Origin: an uncultured bacterium
GTDB lineage: Bacteria > Patescibacteriota > Minisyncoccia > Phycocordibacterales > CAIZLB01
Assembly (NCBI GenBank): GCA_937873535.1
Contig: CALMYA010000068.1
Coordinates: 1 to 22,532, forward strand
Reading direction: 5' to 3'
DNA length: 22,532 bases
The notes below the pieces were generated by a model, which did not search any database, had not been told where the DNA came from, and saw only the letters and a program-made list of their open reading frames with translations. Numbering within the stretch: position 1 is the first letter of the stretch; each line of letters starts with the position of its first letter. The translations under genes were made by a program, and so were the position numbers. Shown here piece by piece: positions 7,370 through 14,524 of this stretch.

Positions 7370-8368
7370 TTATTTCGTATCCGTATTGTGCGCTTTTGTA
7401 TCCACCTCGTAGCTTGTGTTTTGCGCTTCAAAGAAGTTCACAAGTTCATATACGTCGGTTGCTGTGGCCATCCATTTAGCCGGGTTAGCTACATTGTAGT
7501 GCTTTTCGAGGCCAAGTTCTTCAAGGCGCCTGTCAGCCACGTATTTCACGTACTGGTTTACGTAGTCAGCATTGAGGCCGAGAATACCGTTCGGGAAGAG
7601 GTCGTTGTTGTATGCGACTTCTTTTTCGACGCCTTCGACTATAATTTGCTTAATTTCAGCTGCGAATTCAGGAGTAAGAAGGTCGTCTGAATTTTCTTCT
7701 AGAATTGTATGAATAAGATTGATGCCGAACTTAAGGTGTAAACTTTCATCGCGAAGCACCCAGTTAATCATTGAAGCAAAGTTTCTAAGCTGATTTCGCT
7801 GACGGAAAGACAAAACCACCATGAAGCCGCTGTAAAACCAGATTCCTTCCATCACGATGTTTGTGGCTACAAGATTTCGCACGAAGTCTTTCTTCCCTTC
7901 TACTGTTTCAATATCAAGACTCTGCTCTGTCATTCTCTTTAAATATTTTTCAATATATGCTTCCTTGGCTATCATTGATTCAGTTTCAAGGTGATTTTTG
8001 TAGACTTTTTCTTTATTGAAAGGAAACGTTTCAAGCACGTATTCGAACGAAACACAGTGGTTCGCTTCTTCCCACATCCACTTCGCCATATACAAATGCG
8101 CTTCCGGAGATTTTATGTATGGATAAATACCGAGCGCGATAGAACGGTTGACGATGAGCTCGCCCGGGTTAAAGAACGACATAACAAACTCAACAGCGTG
8201 CCGCTCGTCTTCTGTCATTTTCGCCCAATCTTGCAAATCTTCTTTAAGCGCAATCTCGTGAGGAAACCATGTGTTTCGTACTCCCTGGCTGTATAGCTCG
8301 TATGCCCATTTGTATTTGATTGGGTGGAGCGTTGTATCTGTCGGTGATGGTTTTCCTACTATTGACAT
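7370..8368 (-). CDS. nrdB: Ribonucleotide reductase R2 subunit, class Ic-like
   Basis: The small subunit of class I ribonucleotide reductase, which assembles a dimetal cofactor that starts radical chemistry in NrdA. The 332-aa ferritin-like protein has all six metal ligands at the spacing of the Chlamydia trachomatis class Ic enzyme: Glu70, Glu101, His104, Glu174, Glu208, His211 (Glu89/120/193/227 and His123/230 in Chlamydia). Two features point to class Ic: Glu rather than Asp as first ligand, and Phe108 where classical R2 has the radical Tyr (EEANHCVSF, four residues after the His ligand). That predicts a Mn(IV)/Fe(III) cofactor. No nrdI or nrdH lies nearby. Tyr320 in the C-terminal tail (TSYEV) could serve radical transfer. 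It follows nrdA by 132 nt on the same strand. Confidence 0.96.
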   Translation of the reverse strand: MSIVGKPSPTDTTLHPIKYKWAYELYSQGVRNTWFPHEIALKEDLQDWAKMTEDERHAVEFVMSFFNPGELIVNRSIALGIYPYIKSPEAHLYMAKWMWEEANHCVSFEYVLETFPFNKEKVYKNHLETESMIAKEAYIEKYLKRMTEQSLDIETVEGKKDFVRNLVATNIVMEGIWFYSGFMVVLSFRQRNQLRNFASMINWVLRDESLHLKFGINLIHTILEENSDDLLTPEFAAEIKQIIVEGVEKEVAYNNDLFPNGILGLNADYVNQYVKYVADRRLEELGLEKHYNVANPAKWMATATDVYELVNFFEAQNTSYEVDTKAHNTDTK

Positions 8369-8440
8369 TGTATTGGTAAATTAAAATAAATAAATTTTGC
8401 GTTTTTGTCTGCTTTTATTGACCGCGTATGCGCTAGTTTG

Positions 8441-8506
8441 CAATAAACACGGCGGACAAGAGTACAGATGCATATATACTTCTGTACTCTTGTGTGATGT
8501 TTATTG
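8441..8506 (-). promoter_or_regulatory. Long hairpin between nrdA and nrdB
   Basis: A perfect 13-bp inverted repeat (8456-8468 with 8481-8493, loop 12 nt) is extended outward, across an internal loop, by a 9-bp repeat (8441-8449 with 8498-8506) that covers the nrdA stop codon. No U-tract follows on the nrdA strand, so complete termination is unlikely. A processing site, mRNA stabiliser or attenuator adjusting the NrdA:NrdB ratio is more likely. The rest of the 132-nt gap is AT-rich and empty. Confidence 0.6.
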
Positions 8507-11281
8507 ACAACTATCACAGACAAGACCTTCTTGTGGATCTAGATCAAAATCTGCGGCAGTAACAACTCTAGTTTTAACAACAGGAGCGGCTTCTACTTTC
8601 GGCTCTGCAGCAGGTGCCGCCTCAGCAACAATGTCTGAAGTAGCCTCTTCGTTGCCGTTCTGGTATTTATCGCCGCTTTCGCTTCCTGCAACGGCGCTCT
8701 CGTTGGGTTCTGTACCAATAATTGCATCTGTGTGCATATCTGCGTTCGTGCCTGTGTCGCCTTCAATTTTACCTACTTGTGCCTGTATGTCTACCGTTAT
8801 GGAAGATTTTTCTGGGTTTACCTCGGCTGATGCCTGAACTGAAGCAAAACCTCCTGCTGCAGAGCTGCTACGAATGTTAGCAAAGCCCTTTCGACCCATC
8901 TTTTCAGCCTTGTTTACAGTAACTGTGCTTTGTTCGGCGTTGTGCTGAGGCTTCATGTGAAGATAATACGTTGCCTTAAGACCCTTCTTCCATGCCGTAC
9001 TATATATATGCATGAGCTGGTTTATGTCTCGAGTAGAAAGGTACATGTTTCGTGATAGCGACTGGTCGACCCATTTCTGCGCGCGCGCCGCAATTTCGAT
9101 AACCGCGTACGGAGAAACCGAGAATGATGTTTTGTATACCGCCTTAACACTGTCTGGAATACCTTCAATGTCTTGAATGTCGCCGTGCTCTTCAATAATT
9201 CGGTTCTTGACCTTTTCCCACAAATTGAGCTTCTCGAGTTCTATAACAAGGTTATGGTTGATGTCTAGATATTTTCCTGAAAACTTATTTCGAGAAAATG
9301 CTTGAGCGAAGCGCGCGTCTATACCAGGAACCGTGCCACCGAGAAGGCCAATATTTGCGTTTGGCGCAACTGCAAGGAGTGTAGCGTTTCGTATTCCCTT
9401 CTTCACTTTTGCGCGAAGACCTTCCCAATCGAGATCGTTGTATCGCTCTTTACTAACCAAAATTTCTTCGCCTCGTTCTTTTTCAAGAATAGAAAGTGTA
9501 TCGATTGGCACAAAACCCTTAGACCACATTGAACCTTCGAAGTGAGTATACGAACCACGAACTTCGGCAAGCTTAGTACTTTCGTCGATAGCCATATAAC
9601 TTATGAATTCAAATATTTTGTCGGCAAGAATATATGACTCTTCGCTGTCGTATGGGTAGCCGAGTTTTTCTACGAGGTCGGCAAAACCCATCACTCCAAG
9701 ACCCACTGCGCGGTTTTCGCTGTCTGACTTTGCAGCTTCAGGCACAGGTGGTTTATTAATATCAATAAGGTTATCGAGATGTCTTACCGCAACACGCACA
9801 GTTTTTTCAAGCTCGTTGAAGTCAATTTCTTTTACAATAGTTTTGTTTCCGCTAAGGTCACTAACTTCTCTTTCTACAAGATGAGAAACAATGTTAAGTG
9901 ACGCAAGGTTACAAACAGCAATATTCTCTTTGTCTTGAGGAAGGCAAATTTCTGTACAAAGGTTCGACATGTGTATCGTGCCGGTATTGTTGTTAATAGC
10001 ACGTACATTAATTGTGTCTTTCCATGTCAGCCATGGGTGTGAAGTAGTTTGAAGGGATACAAGCATATTTCGGTAAAGCTCTTCGGCAGGCATTTTTCGG
10101 AACATCTTAATTTTGCCCGCTTCAGCCATCTCTATATATTCGGTATATCGCTTAGTGAAGGCTGTTCCGTAAAGCTCGTTTAAATCGGCCGTTTCTTTAG
10201 GGTCGAAGAGATACCACATTTCGCTTCGCTCTACCCTTTTCATGAATTCGTCTGAAATATATGCCGCTGTGTTCGCTGTTCTCATGCGAACATAGTCGTC
10301 GCCGGCGTTGTGCCTCCATTGTATGTATTCAGGAAAGTCGAAATGCCAATTTTCCATGTAAAAACAAAGTGCGCCTTTCTTCTTTCCGCCTCGCACAATT
10401 GCATGAACGGCAGTATCCATAATTTTAGCGAACGGTGTTGGGCCGCTTGATGCAGTGTTTGTAGAAGAAAGAATAGAACCAGTAGCTCGAAGTTTTGTAA
10501 TTGAAACACCGAGGCCTCCAGTTCCTTTAGAAATGAGCATGACATCCGAAACTGACTTCGCGATGTGTTCCATGCTGTCATGCACTTCGAGAAGGTAGCA
10601 GTTTGAAAGCGCAGGGCGCGGAGTTCCGGAAGTTACATTTGTAGAACCGCCAGCAAAATATTTGAACTTCGACATTCGCTCGTACATAAGTATTGCAGCG
10701 TCGGTAGGATTTTTTTCGTGATATGAAAGACCCATGCACACGCGCATGAAAAAGAATTGAGGTGTTTCAAGCGGCTTCTGCTCGGAACCTTTAATAGCGT
10801 AGCGGTGAAGATACGTTGAAAGGCCAGAATATGTAAAAAGTTCGTCGCGTGAAATATCGAGCGCCTCAGAAAGTTTATCGAGGTCAAACAATTTTTCCAT
10901 GTCTGGGTGTAAAAGTTTTTCTGCTACCGCTTTTTTGATGTAACCAGGAAAAGCTTCTTTGTGGCTTTCCGACTGTTCTTCAAAATCTTTATCGTACTTA
11001 CCTACTGCACGACGATACACTGTCTTAAGAAGGAGTCTTGTGGCAATTTTATCGTACCGAATGTCATCCTGAACGTTTTGGAGGGCCGCGTTCACAGTCG
11101 CCTGATCGAGTTCATCGGTGCTGATGCCATCATAAAGCGTCAGCTGAGTCTCGCTGGCGATTTGCGTAACATAACTAGCGACGTTCGCAAAACCAGCGCA
11201 TGCTTTTTCGATAGACTGGTTAATTTTATCGGCGTTGAACGGTTCGCGTGTACCGTCCTGTTTTGTGACTGTGATGTTCAT
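8501..11281 (-). CDS. nrdA: Ribonucleotide reductase R1 (catalytic) subunit
   Basis: Reduces ribonucleoside diphosphates to deoxy forms. The 926-aa protein starts with an ATP-cone (about 1-95, KQDGTREPFNADKINQSI), the allosteric activity switch. Catalytic residues are present: Cys228 (SNCYLL) and Cys457 (AVCNLA) as the redox pair, Asn440/Cys442/Glu444 in NLCTEI with the thiyl Cys442, and the radical-relay pair Tyr772-Tyr773 (KATYYLHMKP). The C-terminal shuttle cysteines are Cys922 and Cys925 in CDSCQ. They are separated from the core by about 150 residues, a low-complexity Ala/Glu/Ser/Pro-rich linker, against roughly 23 residues in the E. coli enzyme. Start is the ATG at 11281; no SD. Transcribed ahead of nrdB, with a notable control region upstream. 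Confidence 0.97.
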   Translation of the reverse strand: MNITVTKQDGTREPFNADKINQSIEKACAGFANVASYVTQIASETQLTLYDGISTDELDQATVNAALQNVQDDIRYDKIATRLLLKTVYRRAVGKYDKDFEEQSESHKEAFPGYIKKAVAEKLLHPDMEKLFDLDKLSEALDISRDELFTYSGLSTYLHRYAIKGSEQKPLETPQFFFMRVCMGLSYHEKNPTDAAILMYERMSKFKYFAGGSTNVTSGTPRPALSNCYLLEVHDSMEHIAKSVSDVMLISKGTGGLGVSITKLRATGSILSSTNTASSGPTPFAKIMDTAVHAIVRGGKKKGALCFYMENWHFDFPEYIQWRHNAGDDYVRMRTANTAAYISDEFMKRVERSEMWYLFDPKETADLNELYGTAFTKRYTEYIEMAEAGKIKMFRKMPAEELYRNMLVSLQTTSHPWLTWKDTINVRAINNNTGTIHMSNLCTEICLPQDKENIAVCNLASLNIVSHLVEREVSDLSGNKTIVKEIDFNELEKTVRVAVRHLDNLIDINKPPVPEAAKSDSENRAVGLGVMGFADLVEKLGYPYDSEESYILADKIFEFISYMAIDESTKLAEVRGSYTHFEGSMWSKGFVPIDTLSILEKERGEEILVSKERYNDLDWEGLRAKVKKGIRNATLLAVAPNANIGLLGGTVPGIDARFAQAFSRNKFSGKYLDINHNLVIELEKLNLWEKVKNRIIEEHGDIQDIEGIPDSVKAVYKTSFSVSPYAVIEIAARAQKWVDQSLSRNMYLSTRDINQLMHIYSTAWKKGLKATYYLHMKPQHNAEQSTVTVNKAEKMGRKGFANIRSSSAAGGFASVQASAEVNPEKSSITVDIQAQVGKIEGDTGTNADMHTDAIIGTEPNESAVAGSESGDKYQNGNEEATSDIVAEAAPAAEPKVEAAPVVKTRVVTAADFDLDPQEGLVCDSCQ

Positions 11282-11406
11282 GTACTGTTTTCTTTTAACT
11301 TTATATTTTCTTGATAAAATTCGGTAGCCGCCGCGAGAGCACAGGTGCCCTCTTTATATATTGCCTACTTGTGGCATTGATTTTACACCCAAAGCGGCTT
11401 ACCACT

Positions 11407-11415
11407 TGTGGATAA
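11407..11415 (-). promoter_or_regulatory. Perfect DnaA box upstream of nrdA
   Basis: TTATCCACA on the minus strand, about 126-134 nt upstream of the nrdA start. DnaA boxes upstream of nrdAB couple dNTP synthesis to replication initiation in E. coli; a similar role here is inference. A single 9-mer can occur by chance. Confidence 0.45.
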
Positions 11416-11481
11416 GGTGCAAATTTTTCACTTCAGCATAGATTTTATTCGAGCACAATATCCCCGCCCTAAAGCGACCAA

Positions 11482-11517
11482 TTTTAGAAGTTTTTTAGAG
11501 AGTTTTTAGAGGTTTTT
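11482..11517. promoter_or_regulatory. Phased A/T-tracts, predicted bent DNA
   Basis: T-tracts (A-tracts on the nrdA strand) lie at 11482-11485, 11491-11496, 11503-11507 and 11513-11517. Their centres are 10, 11.5 and 10 bp apart, i.e. in phase with the helix. Such phasing produces intrinsic curvature. The tracts sit in a tandem, imperfect 10-12-bp repeat (TTTTTAGAG-like), about 200-235 nt upstream of nrdA. Confidence 0.6.
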
Positions 11518-11524
11518 AGCTGGC

Positions 11525-11548
11525 GACCAAGAGATTATTGGTCTTTTT
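11525..11548 (+). terminator. Plus-strand terminator-like hairpin without a plus-strand gene
   Basis: GACCAA (11525-11530) pairs with TTGGTC (11538-11543) around a 7-nt loop and is followed by TTTTT (11544-11548). The orientation is plus, but all annotated genes here are on the minus strand. GCGACCAA occurs twice (11474-11481, 11523-11530), so alternative pairing is possible. The T-run overlaps the stop of the minus-strand membrane protein gene. Confidence 0.4.
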
Positions 11549-12003
11549 ACTTCATAACCACATCCTTGAGATTTACGCTGTCGGTAAATTCGTTGTCTTC
11601 GAGCCACTTGACGCTAACACCATAAAAAACAGCAATTGAAAGTAGAAAACTAATGACGCTAGAGGCGCTAAGCGGGCTGAGAGTCACCCAATCTATTATT
11701 ATTTTAAGAATTGCTATAGAAATGAGGGCGTACCTTATTACAGCTTCTTTTTTGCTTATTACATAGCGGTCGGTAATAAATTTTATGGAATACATCGTGG
11801 CCGGAAAAAGGAAAAATGGCAAAATAACAAGCGAGCTTAGCAGAAAAATATATATTTTTGCTGTTTCAGTATCAAAATTAAAGACAACAAGCACCAAACC
11901 GGCTAAAAAAAATAATTAGAAAAGAAAATATTCCGGCTGTCACATACGATGTGAGCACATGCGTCACTCCGACATACCACTGTTGTGCGTTGCGCCTATC
12001 CAT
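11547..12003 (-). pseudogene. Small membrane protein interrupted by a +1-base frameshift
   Basis: The 3' part (11547-11897) encodes about 116 aa with three hydrophobic helices (IYIFLLSSLVILPFFLFPAT, YALISIAILKIIIDWV, SVISFLLSIAVFYGVSV). No proper start codon opens it, only a TTG. Upstream, a second frame starts with an ATG at 12003 and encodes MDRRNAQQWYVGVTHVLTSY followed by another helix (AGIFSFLIIFF), then runs into the T8 tract at 11905-11912 and leaves frame. Removing one T joins the two into a continuous 151-aa protein with four helices. A -10 TATAAT (12028-12033, preceded by TGA) lies 24 nt before the ATG. Either an assembly or sequencing error, a true mutation, or programmed slippage. 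Family not recognised. Confidence 0.7.
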
Positions 12004-12067
12004 ACAGTTATTTATTTATGTACAATTATTATATCATACAAAAAACTCACAAACACGGCAACCAAAC

Positions 12068-12697
12068 TTATGACCGCGACTTACTAAAATACAAATAAAT
12101 TACAATGCTCAGTAATGCAGCGAAGAAACACCATATTGAAACAAGTGCCTCTGAATAAAATACGTATGCAATAGCAAAAGAAGCAAGTATTAATAAGCCA
12201 AGTATATTCACTACTTTTTTACTTGAAACAAAGCAGCTGAAACTTGTTGCTAAAGGGTACAAAGCTGCAAGCACAAAATGGTACGGTGATGTCTCGCGAT
12301 AGACAATGCATCTGTTTAAAACTTCTGAAGTAACAGGCGCAACTGCCATAAAGTATAAAAAGTAAGAACCTACAAATAGCCCAATTGCTTCGAACACAAA
12401 TAGTATTTTTTTACGCCGTTTGGCAGTTTCAATAAGAATGAGTGCAGCTGGCAAAAAAATTGGCCACCACACATTTGAAAAAATATAAGAGAACTGCGTG
12501 GCAAAGTAATTAAGCGCTGTATTATGCCAGTCGAACGAAAGCCATACAAACCCTTCAACTAATTGCTGCAGGCCGAATATAAGCGGAATTGCTGCAAATG
12601 GCACCTCAGAGCGCTTCTTTGTTTTCTTAATTGTAGCTATGCCGATTGCCGACAACGATACACCGGCTACAAAACTGGCAGTTGCAGAAAAACACAT
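12068..12697 (-). CDS. DUF6629-like multi-pass membrane protein
   Basis: A 209-aa integral membrane protein with about seven hydrophobic helices. It opens MCFSATASFVAGVSLSAIG, the signature start of DUF6629-type proteins, whose function is not established. Further conserved-looking polar residues lie between helices (QQLVEGFVW; CIVYRETSPYH). It begins 3 nt after the stop of the pseudopilin gene, so it is very probably co-transcribed and perhaps translated by reinitiation, as no SD or separate promoter fits in the gap. The association with a pilin-like gene suggests an envelope role but proves nothing. The family assignment is from memory of the N-terminal motif. Confidence 0.8.
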   Translation of the reverse strand: MCFSATASFVAGVSLSAIGIATIKKTKKRSEVPFAAIPLIFGLQQLVEGFVWLSFDWHNTALNYFATQFSYIFSNVWWPIFLPAALILIETAKRRKKILFVFEAIGLFVGSYFLYFMAVAPVTSEVLNRCIVYRETSPYHFVLAALYPLATSFSCFVSSKKVVNILGLLILASFAIAYVFYSEALVSIWCFFAALLSIVIYLYFSKSRS

Positions 12698-12700
12698 ATA

Positions 12701-14200
12701 CTAATTTGAAGAAGTCCACTGATTTGGAGTCCAAACATATGGTGTCCATGAGTAGTAAGGTGTCCAGTAATTCTGCGTCCAAGTAACAGCATCCTGGGTT
12801 TTCCAATTATATTGAAACCAATATGAACCACCGTAGTTATCGTAGCAATCTGCCGCAGTTATGTCTGATGTGCCGTTATTACAATCACCATAGCTAGAAC
12901 AACTGTTTTCATCATGACTGCCACCACTGCACCAGCTGCTACCTTCTGAAACAGGGCACCCGCCTTGGTCTGTAAATGAGCCGTTACTGCAATAACCGTA
13001 GTATACGCAAGTGGTTGCATTAGTATAACCTCCGGCGCTGCATGTACCGCCCAAGTCTTCGGTGCAATAGCTAGAAGTAACATTTGACGAACCATTACTG
13101 CAATTTCCTGCAGAAGTACAGTCGCCGCCTTCTGTATAAGTTGCTTCGCTACATGAACCGTGACCTTCGCAAGTACCCTGATCTGTATTGTCGTATTGAT
13201 GATCTGGATCACATGTTCCGCCACCATCATCATTTTCATGGCAAACACCATTTACACAATGAGTAGACAGGCACTCTTCATTAGCAGTACACGATTCACC
13301 ATTTCCAAGTAATTGCGGAGAGCACACACTAGAGGCGCAGTTAGAAGACTGACAGTCGGCATTGATTGTGCATGAACCACCGTTTGCTACTAAATTACTG
13401 TTAGTTATTACAGTTTCATCGCCAGTGCTTATTCCAAGGATGACATCAGCAATTAAGCCGTCGTCAGGTGTCGGGCCACCTCCGCATAAAGTAGAAGAGC
13501 TGTATGGGTTTATAACTGGGTATGTGTCAGCATCGCCATAGCCAGGGGCGCTGTTGGTTGCGGTACAAATTTCAACAAGTTTTGCCCTGTTTAGTTCTGA
13601 ATGCCTTGTAACTATAAAACCTACATGCTTGTTGGCCGCTTCGCTTGAACCTGTCGATACATTTTTATATTTCTGCCACGTATACGCCCACACTGCCACA
13701 CTATCTCCGTCTGTCCAGGCTTTGTAACAATATGTATCAGCATCATCATGGGGGTCTGCAGGAACGGCACTTAAATCACCATCTGCAACAAGAGCGCTGG
13801 CCATTGTGTCGAAGTTTGAGCAAGCGGTATTTGTGTGATTTCCTGCAGCATAAGCTGGGCGTGAAGCAAACGACAGCAAACCAGAAACAAAAGTTAAAGC
13901 CTTATTTTCATTTGCCGCAAAATAATTTTTAGAAGCGCCGTTCGTTGCCACTGCCGGGTATGCTCCATTATGTTTCGTTGCGTAAATTTCAAAAGCATTT
14001 TTAAGCTGAGTCATGTCTTGCAAACGCTTTGAATCGTCGGCTTTTTGCCTTGATGCAGCCAAGCTCGCCATAACAACAGCCGCCAAAACACCAATAATTG
14101 CAATTACAACAAGAAGCTCAATAAGTGTAAAACCTTTTTGTTTTGCGCTGAGGTAGCGGGTATTGCCGATGTTACGGCTAACGTGATGTCGGTTATGCAT
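12701..14200 (-). CDS. Type IV pilin-like protein with cysteine-rich extension
   Basis: A 499-aa class III-signal protein. The prepilin motif KG|FTLIELLVVIAIIGVLAA has the cleavage site after Gly23, Phe at +1 and Glu at +5, followed by the usual pilin helix and DSKRLQDMTQLKNAFEIYA. A pilin-like head (about to residue 250) is followed by two identically spaced six-residue-step Cys modules (GGSCTINADCQSSNC... and GESCTANEECLSTHC...) recalling Dickkopf-type knots. Next come several CSNGS/CSxGG-containing Cys repeats, and finally an aromatic tail with repeated WTP (YWTPYYSWTPYVWTPNQWT). Start at 14200 (MHNRHH) is preferred to 14269, because the latter overlaps the upstream gene and puts extra residues before the signal. 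Much longer than a usual 120-200-aa pilin: likely a tip or minor pilin/adhesin. Middle gene of a tight operon. Confidence 0.9.
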   Translation of the reverse strand: MHNRHHVSRNIGNTRYLSAKQKGFTLIELLVVIAIIGVLAAVVMASLAASRQKADDSKRLQDMTQLKNAFEIYATKHNGAYPAVATNGASKNYFAANENKALTFVSGLLSFASRPAYAAGNHTNTACSNFDTMASALVADGDLSAVPADPHDDADTYCYKAWTDGDSVAVWAYTWQKYKNVSTGSSEAANKHVGFIVTRHSELNRAKLVEICTATNSAPGYGDADTYPVINPYSSSTLCGGGPTPDDGLIADVILGISTGDETVITNSNLVANGGSCTINADCQSSNCASSVCSPQLLGNGESCTANEECLSTHCVNGVCHENDDGGGTCDPDHQYDNTDQGTCEGHGSCSEATYTEGGDCTSAGNCSNGSSNVTSSYCTEDLGGTCSAGGYTNATTCVYYGYCSNGSFTDQGGCPVSEGSSWCSGGSHDENSCSSYGDCNNGTSDITAADCYDNYGGSYWFQYNWKTQDAVTWTQNYWTPYYSWTPYVWTPNQWTSSN

Positions 14201-14204
14201 ATTT

Positions 14205-14465
14205 TTATTTGAAATGAATTTGAACGACATGCGGAGGCGTAACTGCTTGTCTAAAATAATATGCTGCAACTAAAAGTAGTATACAGCCTAGTACCAATGC
14301 AATTTTTTGTGCATGTTTTTCGTTATTTGCTATACCAGCAACCATAAACATTCTGAAAAGAAACGGTGTTTTTTGATGTTTTGACATAAAATCTTTTGCT
14401 AAATCGCTGCGATATGTGCCTTTTATATCTGTATTGCCGTCATCGAATTGGATATCTGAACTCAT
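14205..14465 (-). CDS. Small single-pass membrane protein
   Basis: An 86-aa protein from the ATG at 14465 (MSSDIQFDDGNTDI...); an upstream ATG at 14510 is rejected because the -10 box lies between them. The N-terminal half is polar (DDGNTDIKGTYRSDLAKDF), then a hydrophobic helix (KIALVLGCILLLVAAYYFRQ) and a short external tail. It ends 4 nt before the pseudopilin start, so the two are an operon with DUF6629. Function unknown; an accessory role to the pilin-like protein is only a guess from position. Confidence 0.75.
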   Translation of the reverse strand: MSSDIQFDDGNTDIKGTYRSDLAKDFMSKHQKTPFLFRMFMVAGIANNEKHAQKIALVLGCILLLVAAYYFRQAVTPPHVVQIHFK

Positions 14466-14471
14466 GGCGTA

Positions 14472-14477
14472 AGTATA
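14472..14477 (-). promoter_or_regulatory. -10 box of the pilin-like operon
   Basis: TATACT on the minus strand ending 6 nt before the ATG at 14465, in the 59-nt gap after the large surface protein gene. Predicts a leaderless mRNA for the three-gene operon. Confidence 0.55.
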
Positions 14478-14524
14478 TAACAACATCAAATATACGTGAA
14501 GGGCACACACCCACTAACTCGAAC

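Noticed and set aside
11407..11517. Chromosomal replication origin
   Set aside because: Only one perfect DnaA box, no DnaA-box cluster, no dnaA/dnaN neighbour; a promoter-control site is more likely.
12859..13251. Alternative minus-strand frame inside the pseudopilin gene
   Set aside because: Out-of-frame product of the Cys-rich repeats (Val/Ala-rich), with no start signal.
12859..13340. CRISPR or tandem DNA repeats in the Cys-rich region
   Set aside because: Repetition is at the protein level only; there are no identical DNA repeats with regular spacers.
12701..14269. Pseudopilin start at 14269
   Set aside because: It would overlap the upstream small membrane protein by 65 nt and put 23 odd residues before the prepilin leader; the ATG at 14200 gives a 4-nt gap.
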